A stretch of DNA of 64,000 nucleotides from Flavobacteriales bacterium UBA2306. Its GTDB lineage: Bacteria > Bacteroidota > Bacteroidia > Flavobacteriales > Weeksellaceae. The notes beneath the pieces are model-generated. The model worked only from the letters and a program-made list of their open reading frames with translations. It searched no databases and was not told where the DNA came from. The DNA is taken from the NCBI GenBank assembly GCA_002345565.1, contig DDVS01000005.1, forward strand, positions 178,299-242,298, in the 5' to 3' direction. The position numbers and the translations under genes were made by a program. Below, in pieces: positions 8,118-16,992 of the stretch (position 1 is its first letter; every line of letters begins with the position of its first letter).

Positions 8118-9431
8118 TTAGTATCTGTAATACTCGGGTTTGAAAGGTCCTTTCACGTCAACACCTATATAATCGGCTTGTTCAGGAGAAAGAACTTCTA
8201 GCTCAACGCTTAATTTCTTAAGGTGTAATTCAGCTACTTTTTCGTCTAGGTGTTTTGGTAACATATAAACCTCGTTTCCGTAAGCTTCAGAATTTGTCCA
8301 AAGTTCGATTTGAGCCAAAGTCTGGTTAGAGAAAGAGTTTGACATTACGAAAGATGGGTGACCAGTTGCACAGCCAAGGTTTACCAATCTACCTTCAGCA
8401 AGAATGATAACTTCTTTACCTTCGATAGTGTAGATATCAACCTGAGGTTTAACTTCAGTTTTTGTGTGACCGTAGTTTTTGTTCAACCAAGCCATATCGA
8501 TTTCGTTATCGAAGTGACCGATGTTACAAACAATCGCTTTATCTTTTAATTTTAAGAAATGCTCTGCTCTTACAATGTTGAAGTTACCAGTCGTAGTGAT
8601 TACGATATCTGCGTTATCAACAACAGTATCTAATCTTTTAACTTCGTAACCGTCCATTGCAGCTTGAAGCGCACAAATTGGATCAATCTCAGTAACCGTA
8701 ACGATAGAACCAGCACCTCTGAAAGATGCAGCAGTACCTTTACCTACGTCTCCGTATCCACAAACTACCACTCTTTTTCCTGCCAGCATTACGTCAGTCG
8801 CTCTTCTTACCGCATCTACCGCAGATTCTTTACATCCGTATTTGTTATCGAATTTAGACTTGGTAACCGAATCATTAACGTTGATTGCAGGAATTACCAA
8901 AGTTCCGTTTTTCATTCTTTCGTATAGTCTGTGAACGCCAGTTGTGGTTTCTTCGGAAAGCCCTTTGATTCCGGCAGTCAGTTCAGGATATTTGTCAAAA
9001 ACCATATTGGTTAAATCTCCACCATCATCAAGAATCATATTCAATGGCTTTCTGTCTTCGCCAAAGAAAATAGTCTGTTCAATACACCAATCGAATTCTT
9101 CTTCATTAAGACCTTTCCAAGCATAAACAGGAATTCCTGCAGCAGCAATGGCAGCAGCAGCGTGGTCCTGAGTAGAGAAAATGTTACAAGAAGACCAAGT
9201 TACTTCAGCACCTAGCGCTACCAAAGTTTCAATCAAAACCGCAGTCTGAATAGTCATATGCAGACATCCTGCGATTCTTGCACCTTTCAAGGGTTGAGAT
9301 GGTCCGTATTCTTCACGGATGGCCATCAAACCTGGCATCTCAGCTTCAGCTAAAGTGATTTCTTTTCTTCCCCATTCTGCTAGAGAAATGTCCTTCACTT
9401 TGTAAGGAACGTATTGTGTTGTTGTACTCAT
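8118..9431 (-). CDS. ahcY: Adenosylhomocysteinase
   Basis: S-adenosylhomocysteine hydrolase, which splits SAH to adenosine and homocysteine with bound NAD and so relieves product inhibition of methyltransferases. The chosen start is the ATG at 9431 (MSTTTQYVPYKVKD), giving 437 residues, the family norm; an upstream in-frame codon at 9470 would place the start inside the promoter box at 9468-9475. Visible marks: the N-terminal LAEWGRKEI, substrate site GCLHMTIQTAVLIETL, the NAD-binding GYGDVGKGTA, GHFDNEIDM, and the C-terminal PFKPEYYRY tail that reaches into the neighbouring subunit. It is cytoplasmic, transcribed alone, and ends at a terminator. The MetE-core methyltransferase at 38781 may reuse the homocysteine. 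Confidence 0.97.
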   Translation of the reverse strand: MSTTTQYVPYKVKDISLAEWGRKEITLAEAEMPGLMAIREEYGPSQPLKGARIAGCLHMTIQTAVLIETLVALGAEVTWSSCNIFSTQDHAAAAIAAAGIPVYAWKGLNEEEFDWCIEQTIFFGEDRKPLNMILDDGGDLTNMVFDKYPELTAGIKGLSEETTTGVHRLYERMKNGTLVIPAINVNDSVTKSKFDNKYGCKESAVDAVRRATDVMLAGKRVVVCGYGDVGKGTAASFRGAGSIVTVTEIDPICALQAAMDGYEVKRLDTVVDNADIVITTTGNFNIVRAEHFLKLKDKAIVCNIGHFDNEIDMAWLNKNYGHTKTEVKPQVDIYTIEGKEVIILAEGRLVNLGCATGHPSFVMSNSFSNQTLAQIELWTNSEAYGNEVYMLPKHLDEKVAELHLKKLSVELEVLSPEQADYIGVDVKGPFKPEYYRY

Positions 9432-9467
9432 ATGTAATGAATCGTTTTTAATTCTGATTTTAAAATG

Positions 9468-9475
9468 CAAAATTA
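9468..9475 (-). promoter_or_regulatory. Bacteroidota -7 box (TAATTTTG) of ahcY
   Basis: Exact TAnnTTTG on the minus strand, 36 nt before the ATG at 9431; it argues for that start over the upstream alternative. Confidence 0.55.
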
Positions 9476-9520
9476 CAATTAAAATATTAATAAATAAAAC
9501 TTCTGATTTTTATCAATTTA

Positions 9521-9554
9521 AAAAAAATGCTCCCGAAAAAAATTCCGAGAGCAT
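9521..9554 (-). terminator. Rho-independent terminator after the RND efflux operon
   Basis: ATGCTCCCG / CGAGAGCAT hairpin (one mismatch or wobble) with a run of T on the minus strand, 25 nt after the stop of the outer-membrane channel gene. Confidence 0.75.
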
Positions 9555-9578
9555 CGCGTATAGAGAGATAATGAATGT

Positions 9579-11027
9579 TTATTTCCAGCCGCCACCTAAG
9601 CTTTTGTAGATGTTGACCACTGTGCTCAGCTGTCTTTCTTTAGCTTCGATGAGTTCCATTTTGGCGTCCAAAGCATCGCGCTGATTCATCAGAACTTCCA
9701 GATAATCCGCTCTCATATTTCTGAATAATTGATTGGCAATATCGATTCCTTGGTCAAGAGCCTGAACTTCTTGAGACTTCATTTCGTAATATTTATCGAG
9801 GTTTTTAATCGCCGACATTTGATTGGTAATGTCAAGATAAGCGCTCAAAATGGTTTTGTCATATTCATACAAAGCTTGGATTTGTCTTGCATCAGCAGAT
9901 TTGAACTGCGCTTGAATCGCACTTTTATTAATCAACGGACCAGCCAATTCTCCAACAAGGCTGTATGCAATTGATTCTGGCATTTTCACAAGATAATTCG
10001 GCTTGAAAGCTTCTAAACCAAGCGCAGCATTGATTTCCAGACTTGGATAGAATTCTTTTCTAGCCGCTTCCACATCCAGTTTTGCAGACTGCAATTCCAA
10101 TTCAGCCTGTTTGATATCAGGACGATTGGCTAATAACTGAGACGGAATTCCCGTATAAACCGTTTGCGGAACAATTGACATAAAACTTTCTTTTGTTCTT
10201 ACAATCGGTTGCGGATAACGACCAAGCAAAGCATTGATTTTATTTTCCTTTTCTGTGATTTGCTGTTTAAGGTCATATTCAGTTGCATTGGACTTTGCCA
10301 ATTCAGCCTCGAATTTTTTCACGGCTAATTCTGTAGCAGCCATTGCCTGCTTTTGGATTTTAGCTACTTCAAGCGCTTTTTTCTGCAAATCCATATACTG
10401 ATGAATAATATCCAATTGATTATCAAGAGATAGTAATTCGTAATAATTATCAGCAACTTCAGCAATCAAACTTGACAGAACAAAATTCTTTCCTTCAACT
10501 GTTGACAAATAATGAGCAACAGCAGCCTGTTTTTCAGTTCTCAGTTTATGCCAGATATCAACTTCCCAGTTCGCAACCAAACCGCCTTCAAAGTTTCCTA
10601 AATTCTCAGGAACTTCTTTTCCATCGGTTATTTCTGTGGAAGCATCACCGGCTCCGGTACTTGTATAACGACCGACTTTTTCAATTCCGGCGCCTAATTT
10701 TGCAGCAACAGTAGGACTTAGTTTTCCGTTTTTGTACATCACATCGCTTTTTGCGATTTCGATTTGCTGAAGCGTAATCATTAATTCCTGATTATTTTTC
10801 AAAGCTTCATCAATCAGATTCACAAGATTTGGGTCTGTGAAAAACTCTTTCCAAGGCGTGATTCCAGAATTATTTGCCGAAGCAGTCTGATTCTCAAAAT
10901 TCTGAGGAATGGTTTCTTTTACTCTATCCTGAATTTTAGTCGCCATTGGTGCTTTACATCCAATCAATGCTAATGAAATGAATGCTGTTGCGACAATGTT
11001 TTTATGATTATGAAATAATTTAGTCAT
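9579..11027 (-). CDS. Outer-membrane efflux lipoprotein (OprM/CmeC, TolC-type) of the RND operon
   Basis: A 482-residue TolC-fold protein. The N-terminus (FISLALIGCKAPM) has a lipobox ending in Cys, so it is an outer-membrane lipoprotein like OprM. The sequence shows the two repeated halves of the family: ITPWKEFFTDPNLVNLIDEAL, then WEVDIWHKLRTEKQAA, with SQLLANRPDIKQAELEL at the start of the second half. It forms the trimeric exit duct of a tripartite pump. It is the last gene of an operon behind the RND pump (223-nt gap) and adaptor, and ends at a terminator. The substrates are unknown; relatives export antibiotics, dyes and detergents. Confidence 0.92.
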   Translation of the reverse strand: MTKLFHNHKNIVATAFISLALIGCKAPMATKIQDRVKETIPQNFENQTASANNSGITPWKEFFTDPNLVNLIDEALKNNQELMITLQQIEIAKSDVMYKNGKLSPTVAAKLGAGIEKVGRYTSTGAGDASTEITDGKEVPENLGNFEGGLVANWEVDIWHKLRTEKQAAVAHYLSTVEGKNFVLSSLIAEVADNYYELLSLDNQLDIIHQYMDLQKKALEVAKIQKQAMAATELAVKKFEAELAKSNATEYDLKQQITEKENKINALLGRYPQPIVRTKESFMSIVPQTVYTGIPSQLLANRPDIKQAELELQSAKLDVEAARKEFYPSLEINAALGLEAFKPNYLVKMPESIAYSLVGELAGPLINKSAIQAQFKSADARQIQALYEYDKTILSAYLDITNQMSAIKNLDKYYEMKSQEVQALDQGIDIANQLFRNMRADYLEVLMNQRDALDAKMELIEAKERQLSTVVNIYKSLGGGWK

Positions 11028-11045
11028 ACCTTAATTTTTATAAAT

Positions 11046-11147
11046 GTCTCGTTGAGACAAACTGTTAATAGATTTTATTGGTTCGTTTTACAGAAGTTCC
11101 GTAGGAACGACCTGTTTTCTTAATGTCGAAGTCCGCTCCTAAGGAGC
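11046..11147. repeat. Cluster of short palindromes between RND pump and channel genes
   Basis: Three small inverted repeats follow one another: TGTCTC-GTT-GAGACA (11045-11059), GTTCC-GTA-GGAAC (11096-11108) and GCTCC-TAA-GGAGC (11135-11147). The last two belong to a style of interspersed palindrome common in flavobacterial intergenic DNA. They lie inside an operon and could affect mRNA stability between the pump and channel genes. Confidence 0.55.
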
Positions 11148-11250
11148 TCAAATTCACAACTTGATCCATTTCTATTACCAGTTTGCTTCTCCGAGGCTTT
11201 ATCATTTTTGTCTTTTAATTTTTATTGTTTTTACCTATGGATTGATTGGA

Positions 11251-14200
11251 TTATTTATCTTCAAATTTTCCATCGTGTTGGTAAGGCTCAGTTTGTTCAG
11301 TTAAAGGATTTTCTTCTTCATAGTAAGTCAGTTTTGACTTAGCTGCGATGTTGGCGAAAATGTAGTACAATCCAGGAATTATCATCAATCCGAAAATAGT
11401 TCCAATCAACATTCCTCCCGCAGCTGCGGTTCCAATCGTTCTGTTACCTACTGCTCCAGGTCCAGTTGCCAAAGCTAATGGAATCAATCCTGCAATAAAT
11501 GCGAACGATGTCATCAAAATCGGACGGAATCTCAAAGACGCTCCTTGCAGCGCAGCTTCTTTTGTAGAAAGTCCTTCTTCTGCTTTTTTCTGAACAGCAA
11601 ATTCGACAATTAATACTGCGTTCTTTCCGAGTAATCCGATGAGCATTACCATTGCAACTTGTGCATAGATGTTATTCTCTAATCCGAAAAGTGAAAGGCA
11701 TAAAAACGCTCCGAAAATCCCTGTCGGTAATGACAAAATAATTGGCAACGGTAAAATGAAACTTTCGTACTGAGCAGAAAGAATCAGATAAACAAATCCA
11801 AGACAAACCAAGAAGATGTAAATCGCTTCGTTACCTCTGGAAACTTCGTCTTTAGAAATACCAGCCCAGTCGATTCCGAAACCTCTTGGCAAAGTTTTAT
11901 CTGCAACTTCCTGAATGGCTTTAATCGCATCTCCGGAACTATATCCCGGAGCCGGTGTTCCGCTCACTTCGGAAGAGTTGTACATATTATGTCTCGTGAT
12001 TTCTGACAATCCATAAACTTTTTCAAGATGCATAAAATCTGAATAAGGAACCATTTGGTCTTTATCATTTTTGACATACAATTTCAACAAATCGCTTGGC
12101 AACGCACGATATTGTGGACCAGCCTGAACAATCACTTTATAAGGTCTGTCGAATCGGATGAAACTTGTTTCGTAATTGGAACCAATCAAAGTTGAAAGAT
12201 TGTCCATTGCCTTTTCGATTGTCACCCCTTTTTGTTCTGCCAAATCATTATCAACTTTCAACATATATTGAGGGAAACTCGCAGAATAGAATGTAAATGC
12301 AGAACCTAGTTCCGGACGTTTTTTTAGTTCTTTTACAAAATCATTGCTGACTTGTTCCATTTTATGATAATCACCACTTCCTGCTTTATCCAAAAGTCTT
12401 AATTCAAAACCTCCTGCAGCTCCATAACCGGGAATTGACGGCGGTTGGAAGAATTCGATGTTTGCACCGGGAATTTCTTTGGCTTTTTGTTCCAATTGTT
12501 CGATGATTTCTGTAGCAGATTCTTTTCTTTCGTCCCAATTTTTAAGGTTAATCAAACAAGTTCCGGAGTTAGAACCAGTACCTTCAGTCAAAATCTCATA
12601 ACCTGCTAAAGATGAAACAGACGAAACGCCATCAATATCTTCAGAAGCTTTTTGAAGTTGTAATGCAATCTGATTCGTTCTTTCCAAAGTTGAACCCGGA
12701 GGCGTTTGAATAATCGCATAAATCATCCCTTGGTCTTCACTGGGAATAAATCCAGAAGGTAATTTGTTACTCAAGAAAAAAGTTCCGATACAGAAAAGAA
12801 CCAATAGCGGAAGTGTTACCATTTTTCTTGTAACAACTTTAGTCAATAAGTTGTGGTATTTTCCGGCTCCAATTGTAAATAAGTTATTGAAACCATCCAA
12901 AAATCTTGTGATTGGTGTTTTCTTTTTCTCTTTTCCGTGATTGTTTTTCAGAATGATTGCACATAAAGCCGGTGTCAATGTCAAAGCGACAACTCCAGAC
13001 AAAATGATTGATGAAACCATAGTAATCGAAAACTGACGATAGAAAACCCCGACCGGACCGGACATAAACGCCACCGGAATGAAAACTGATGCCATTACCA
13101 AAGTGATTGCGATAATTGCCCCGCTGATTTCGTGCATTGCTTCTTCCGTTGCCTTGAGTGGCGACAGATGTTTCTCTTCCATCTTGGCGTGGACGGCTTC
13201 TATTACAACAATCGCATCATCGACGACAATACCAATTGCCATTACCAAAGCAAAGAGTGAAATCAAGTTTAATGTAATCCCAAAAGCGGACATTATTGCA
13301 AATGTTCCTATTAATGAAACCGGAACTGCAATTGTCGGAATCAATGTAGAACGCCAGTCTCCTAAGAATAGGAAAACCACGATTGCTACGAGTATAAACG
13401 CCTCAAATAAAGTATGAACTACTTTCTCAATCGATGCATCCAGGAATCTTGAAACGTCATAACTGATTTCGTAATGCATTCCTTTTGGAAAGGTTTTCTG
13501 CAAATCCGACATTAATATTTTTACATTCTTGATAACGTCACTTGCATTAGAACCATAAGATTGTTTCAATGTAATCGCTGCAGACGGTTTTCCATTCAAA
13601 GTAGAGTAGATGTCATACATTGAGGAACCGAATTCTATATCAGCAACATCTTTCAACCTTACAAATTCGCCATCAGTTTTAGCTTTCAGAATGATATTTC
13701 CATAATCTTTTTCATTATTGAAACGACCGGGATATTTCAAAATATATTCAAATGACTGAGAACGTTTTCCAGAACTTTCACCTGTTTTTCCTGGAGAAGC
13801 TTCTAAACTTTGGGCATTCAAAGATTCCATAACTTCGTCAGCAGAAATGTCGTAAGCTGTCATCCTATCAGGCTTTAACCAAATACGCATTGCATATTCA
13901 CGAGTACCTAAGATATCAGCAAAACCAACGCCGCTAACTCTTCGTAATTCTGACATCACATTAATATCAGCATAGTTGAAAAGGAATTTTTGGTCGGCTT
14001 TAGGGTCATCACTGTAAAGGTTGATATACATTAGCATATTCGGCTCTTCACGCGTGATTTTCACACCTTCACGAACTACCAAAGGAGGTAATTTATTAAC
14101 AACCGATGACACACGGTTTTGAACATTAACTGCAGCAACATTTGGGTCAGTTCCCAAATCAAAAACGATTTGGATGGAGCATTCTCCATCGTTTCCAGCA

Positions 14201-14442
14201 TCGGAAGTCATATATTTCATTCCCGGAACACCGTTTAGTCCACGTTCCAAAGGAATTACAACAGATTTAATCAGCAATTCGTTATTAGCTCCTGGATACT
14301 CCGCCGTGATATTTACTTTTGGTGGAGAAATGGAAGGGAATTGCGTTATAGGAAGTTTTACCAAAGATAAGATTCCCATAAATACGATAATCAAAGAGAT
14401 TACGATAGACAGAACTGGTCTGCGAATGAATTTCTTAAACAT
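11251..14442 (-). CDS. RND multidrug efflux pump (AcrB/MexB, HAE-1 family)
   Basis: A 1063-residue inner-membrane proton-driven exporter. The first transmembrane helix (RRPVLSIVISLIIVFMGIL) is followed by a large periplasmic domain with ITAEYPGA, five more membrane segments from about residue 340, a second periplasmic domain, and a C-terminal membrane block ending about residue 1040. The proton-relay pair D-D is present in AIGIVVDDAIVVIE of TM4, and GPVGVFYRQFSITM and the late GLLGKNAVLIVEFA motifs are typical. It pairs with the adaptor encoded 103 nt upstream and the channel downstream. Length and motifs place it in the drug-exporting HAE-1 group rather than metal-exporting CusA. Confidence 0.95.
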   Translation of the reverse strand: MFKKFIRRPVLSIVISLIIVFMGILSLVKLPITQFPSISPPKVNITAEYPGANNELLIKSVVIPLERGLNGVPGMKYMTSDAGNDGECSIQIVFDLGTDPNVAAVNVQNRVSSVVNKLPPLVVREGVKITREEPNMLMYINLYSDDPKADQKFLFNYADINVMSELRRVSGVGFADILGTREYAMRIWLKPDRMTAYDISADEVMESLNAQSLEASPGKTGESSGKRSQSFEYILKYPGRFNNEKDYGNIILKAKTDGEFVRLKDVADIEFGSSMYDIYSTLNGKPSAAITLKQSYGSNASDVIKNVKILMSDLQKTFPKGMHYEISYDVSRFLDASIEKVVHTLFEAFILVAIVVFLFLGDWRSTLIPTIAVPVSLIGTFAIMSAFGITLNLISLFALVMAIGIVVDDAIVVIEAVHAKMEEKHLSPLKATEEAMHEISGAIIAITLVMASVFIPVAFMSGPVGVFYRQFSITMVSSIILSGVVALTLTPALCAIILKNNHGKEKKKTPITRFLDGFNNLFTIGAGKYHNLLTKVVTRKMVTLPLLVLFCIGTFFLSNKLPSGFIPSEDQGMIYAIIQTPPGSTLERTNQIALQLQKASEDIDGVSSVSSLAGYEILTEGTGSNSGTCLINLKNWDERKESATEIIEQLEQKAKEIPGANIEFFQPPSIPGYGAAGGFELRLLDKAGSGDYHKMEQVSNDFVKELKKRPELGSAFTFYSASFPQYMLKVDNDLAEQKGVTIEKAMDNLSTLIGSNYETSFIRFDRPYKVIVQAGPQYRALPSDLLKLYVKNDKDQMVPYSDFMHLEKVYGLSEITRHNMYNSSEVSGTPAPGYSSGDAIKAIQEVADKTLPRGFGIDWAGISKDEVSRGNEAIYIFLVCLGFVYLILSAQYESFILPLPIILSLPTGIFGAFLCLSLFGLENNIYAQVAMVMLIGLLGKNAVLIVEFAVQKKAEEGLSTKEAALQGASLRFRPILMTSFAFIAGLIPLALATGPGAVGNRTIGTAAAGGMLIGTIFGLMIIPGLYYIFANIAAKSKLTYYEEENPLTEQTEPYQHDGKFEDK

Positions 14443-14545
14443 AATTTTATTAGTTGTTGGTTGGTTGTTGTTGGTTGCTTGTTGACTTTATAAGATATTT
14501 ATTATTATGACTATCAACTACTAACCATCAACTATCAACTTTTAA
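14443..14545. repeat. Low-complexity spacer between adaptor and pump genes
   Basis: One side is a run of TTGTTGGTTGG-type units (about 14451-14484), the other of ACTATCAACTACTAACC-type units (about 14510-14538); they are partly complementary and could fold together in the operon mRNA. No gene. Confidence 0.5.
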
Positions 14546-15631
14546 TTAGTTTGCTTGTAATTTTAATGAGCCCAAGACTTTTTTCGGATCCTGGAATTTG
14601 GTTTCCACTTTCTGGTCGTCTTTTACTTTTTGAACACCTTCTAACAAGATTTTATCCTTAACATCGATTCCTTCGGAGACAACATATATATCAGGAAGTT
14701 CGTAGGCAATTTTGATGTTCTTCGATCTTGCGACACCGTCTTTTCCAACTACGAAAACATATTTCTGATCTTGGATCTCGTAAGTTGCTTTTTGAGGAAT
14801 GATCAAAGCATTTTTAAGAGGAAGGGTCATTTGGATTTTTCCGGTTTCTCCGTTTCTCAGCAATTGGTTTGAATTTGGGAATTTGGCTCGGAAAGCTATA
14901 TTTCCAGTTTCATTATCGAATTCACCTTCGATGGTTTGAATCGTTCCTTTGTTTGGGAAAACTTCTCCATTCGCCATTATCAAAGAAACCTGATTGTTTT
15001 CTCTTTCAGCAGAATGCGTCTGATAATTAAGATATTCGGGTTCGGAAACATTGAAGTAGGCGAAGATTCCACCATTATCAGAAAGGCTTGTCAACAGATC
15101 GCCTTCGTCAACCAAGCTTCCTAATTTAAGTGGAAGTCTATCAATAATTCCTGAAAAAGGTGCTTTGATGGTTGTAAATGATAAATGCGTTTGTGCTAAA
15201 TTTAATTCAGCTTTTGCAGCGTCTAATTTAGCTTTTGCCATTCTTTTTTCGTTAATAGAAACCACGTTGCTGCCTGCTAAAGTGCTGGAGTTTTGGAACT
15301 CAATTTCTGCCTGTGCTACTTCTGCTTTAGCTTTTAAAACATCAGCTTGATAAAGCTGAGGCATAATTCTGAACAAAACTTGTCCGGCTTGTACGTGCTG
15401 ACCTTCATCAACATATATTTTTTCAAGAAATCCTTTTTCCTGAGCTCGAATTTCAATATTTCTTTCGGATCTGATTTGGGAAACAAATTCTTTGTTGATC
15501 ACCGTGTCCATTTTTACAGGAGAAGTGACTGGATAAACAACAGTTTCTTCTTTTTCTTCTTTCTTGTCTTTGCAGCTTGTAATCATCAATAATGTGCTGA
15601 AAATAAGAGCTAATGTGACTCTCTTGTTCAT
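14546..15631 (-). CDS. RND efflux periplasmic adaptor lipoprotein (AcrA/MexA type)
   Basis: A 361-residue membrane-fusion protein, first gene of the RND operon. The N-terminus has a lipoprotein signal (LLMITSCKDK). The order of parts is standard: half lipoyl domain (EKGFLEKIYVDEGQHVQAGQVLFRI), helical hairpin (LKAKAEVAQAEIEFQ to about residue 150), second half lipoyl (TTIKAPFSGIIDRLPLKLGSLVDEGDLLTSL), then beta-barrel and membrane-proximal domains. It links the inner-membrane pump to the outer-membrane channel. No regulator gene is next to it, so operon control is not visible here. Confidence 0.93.
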   Translation of the reverse strand: MNKRVTLALIFSTLLMITSCKDKKEEKEETVVYPVTSPVKMDTVINKEFVSQIRSERNIEIRAQEKGFLEKIYVDEGQHVQAGQVLFRIMPQLYQADVLKAKAEVAQAEIEFQNSSTLAGSNVVSINEKRMAKAKLDAAKAELNLAQTHLSFTTIKAPFSGIIDRLPLKLGSLVDEGDLLTSLSDNGGIFAYFNVSEPEYLNYQTHSAERENNQVSLIMANGEVFPNKGTIQTIEGEFDNETGNIAFRAKFPNSNQLLRNGETGKIQMTLPLKNALIIPQKATYEIQDQKYVFVVGKDGVARSKNIKIAYELPDIYVVSEGIDVKDKILLEGVQKVKDDQKVETKFQDPKKVLGSLKLQAN

Positions 15632-15858
15632 AATCTTATATTTTTTTTAAAGGAATTAACGAACCTTGCGGTTTCATTTTAAATAAATTTTATTTTTTTA
15701 ATTGAATTTTGAATGAATAATCTATTAGAAATTGAATTTTAGAATTAAATTCACAATCAATAATTATTCGAAATGTTGAATAGGGAAATTTTCAAAAAAC
15801 AACAGAGAATGTTACCACTTTGGAATTAGGGTAATTTTGTCTTCGAAAAAAATGAATT

Positions 15859-16236
15859 TTAAATTCGGATAGAACGCAGCAGAATAAATCTTTTGACCGA
15901 ACTCAGGATGATTTCCTGCTCGTTAAAAAAAAGGTTTTTGCGTCTGAAAAATAAGTGTAAAAGATAACCAAACCCGAATGTCGCTATAATTGCAACAAAA
16001 TTAAGAGCTTCGGAAAAGTTTAAATTGCTTTCTTCGGGAGAATCTAAAGAATCATTGATTTGTTGATATGATGTTTTCTCTAATGAATGATTTTTATGAT
16101 GTTTTTTAGCAAAAGGAAGGATTTGCAACGATACATTTTGAGTTCCAAAATCTTGTTGGAAATCAAGGGTTTGCTTGTTTTCTGCTGTAAATAACAGAAA
16201 TACAAACATGAGAATGTATACAATTGCGTTTTTCAT
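15859..16236 (-). CDS. Small membrane protein of unknown function
   Basis: A 125-residue protein not recognised as any family. An N-terminal hydrophobic stretch (AIVYILMFVFLLFTA) resembles a signal peptide or anchor; the middle is polar with several histidines (FAKKHHKNHSLEK) and an acidic segment; a second hydrophobic helix (LNFVAIIATFGFGYLLHLFF, about residues 80-100) is followed by RRK and a mixed tail. So one or two membrane passes are expected. An exact -7 box lies 10 nt before its ATG, which supports a real gene. The 227-nt space beyond it, towards the RND adaptor gene, shows nothing recognisable. Confidence 0.55.
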   Translation of the reverse strand: MKNAIVYILMFVFLLFTAENKQTLDFQQDFGTQNVSLQILPFAKKHHKNHSLEKTSYQQINDSLDSPEESNLNFSEALNFVAIIATFGFGYLLHLFFRRKNLFFNEQEIILSSVKRFILLRSIRI

Positions 16237-16246
16237 TTTGATACTG

Positions 16247-16254
16247 CAAATTTA
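16247..16254 (-). promoter_or_regulatory. Bacteroidota -7 box (TAAATTTG) of the small membrane protein gene
   Basis: Exact TAnnTTTG on the minus strand, 10 nt before the ATG at 16236. Confidence 0.5.
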
Positions 16255-16380
16255 CATCACATAATTGTTAAAAAAATATTAAAGCTACTTTTTTAAGGCA
16301 TTTTTAAGTTCTGAGAATCAATGGAGTAATTTTGGAAGTCGTCTTTTTTTATTAATTTTAGACATTCAAAAAAATAATTG

Positions 16381-16992
16381 ATGCCTCTTTATAAAGATTT
16401 TTCTGATGAAATTGCAACTGTTTTGGTTTGGGAATACGATGAAAATGAAGAACTTAATCCCGATGAACTTTTAGAGTCAGAAAATCAGCACAAGATTTTA
16501 GACTATCATCCTCACAAAATTGCTGAGGTTTTGATGGTACGAAAAATGCTGAAAACGGTTCTTCCAGATCACAAAATTCTTTATAGAGACAATGGTGAAC
16601 CTTATCTTTTTCCGCAGGATCATCACATTTCTATCAGTCATTCTTATCCTTTAGCGGCTTTAGCCGTTTCTAAGAAGAAAGTCGGAATTGACCTCGAAAA
16701 GAGAAAAGAAAAAATCAAATTTATCCGGCACAAATTCATTCTTCATGAGGATATTTATATTGATAATTCTGAAGAAGTTGACTTCTTAACAGCAATCTGG
16801 TGTGTGAAAGAAGCACTTTATAAAATTCATCACAGCAAACATTGGTCGCTTAAAAAGCATTACGATGTTTTACCTTTTGAATTGCAGAAAGAATTTACGG
16901 TGAAAAGCAGAGTTTACGATCTTGAAAATGAAGATTTCTTCAAAGCGAAAATTTCTTTCTTTGATACTTATTGTTTAGCGATTGTTGATTGA
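16381..16992 (+). CDS. 4'-phosphopantetheinyl transferase (Sfp superfamily)
   Basis: A 203-residue protein starting at the ATG at 16381 (a TTG codon directly before it is also open). It carries the signature pair of Sfp-type transferases: GIDLEKR (Mg-binding D and E) and, about 40 residues later, WCVKEALYK, preceded by HISISHSYPLAALAVS. The enzyme moves the phosphopantetheine arm of CoA onto carrier proteins. In many flavobacteria such a gene stands alone and probably serves the fatty-acid acyl carrier protein or a flexirubin-type pigment pathway, but no polyketide, NRPS or pigment gene is in this window. Its last 25 bases overlap the 3' end of the convergent FUSC gene. Confidence 0.88.
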   Translation: MPLYKDFSDEIATVLVWEYDENEELNPDELLESENQHKILDYHPHKIAEVLMVRKMLKTVLPDHKILYRDNGEPYLFPQDHHISISHSYPLAALAVSKKKVGIDLEKRKEKIKFIRHKFILHEDIYIDNSEEVDFLTAIWCVKEALYKIHHSKHWSLKKHYDVLPFELQKEFTVKSRVYDLENEDFFKAKISFFDTYCLAIVD

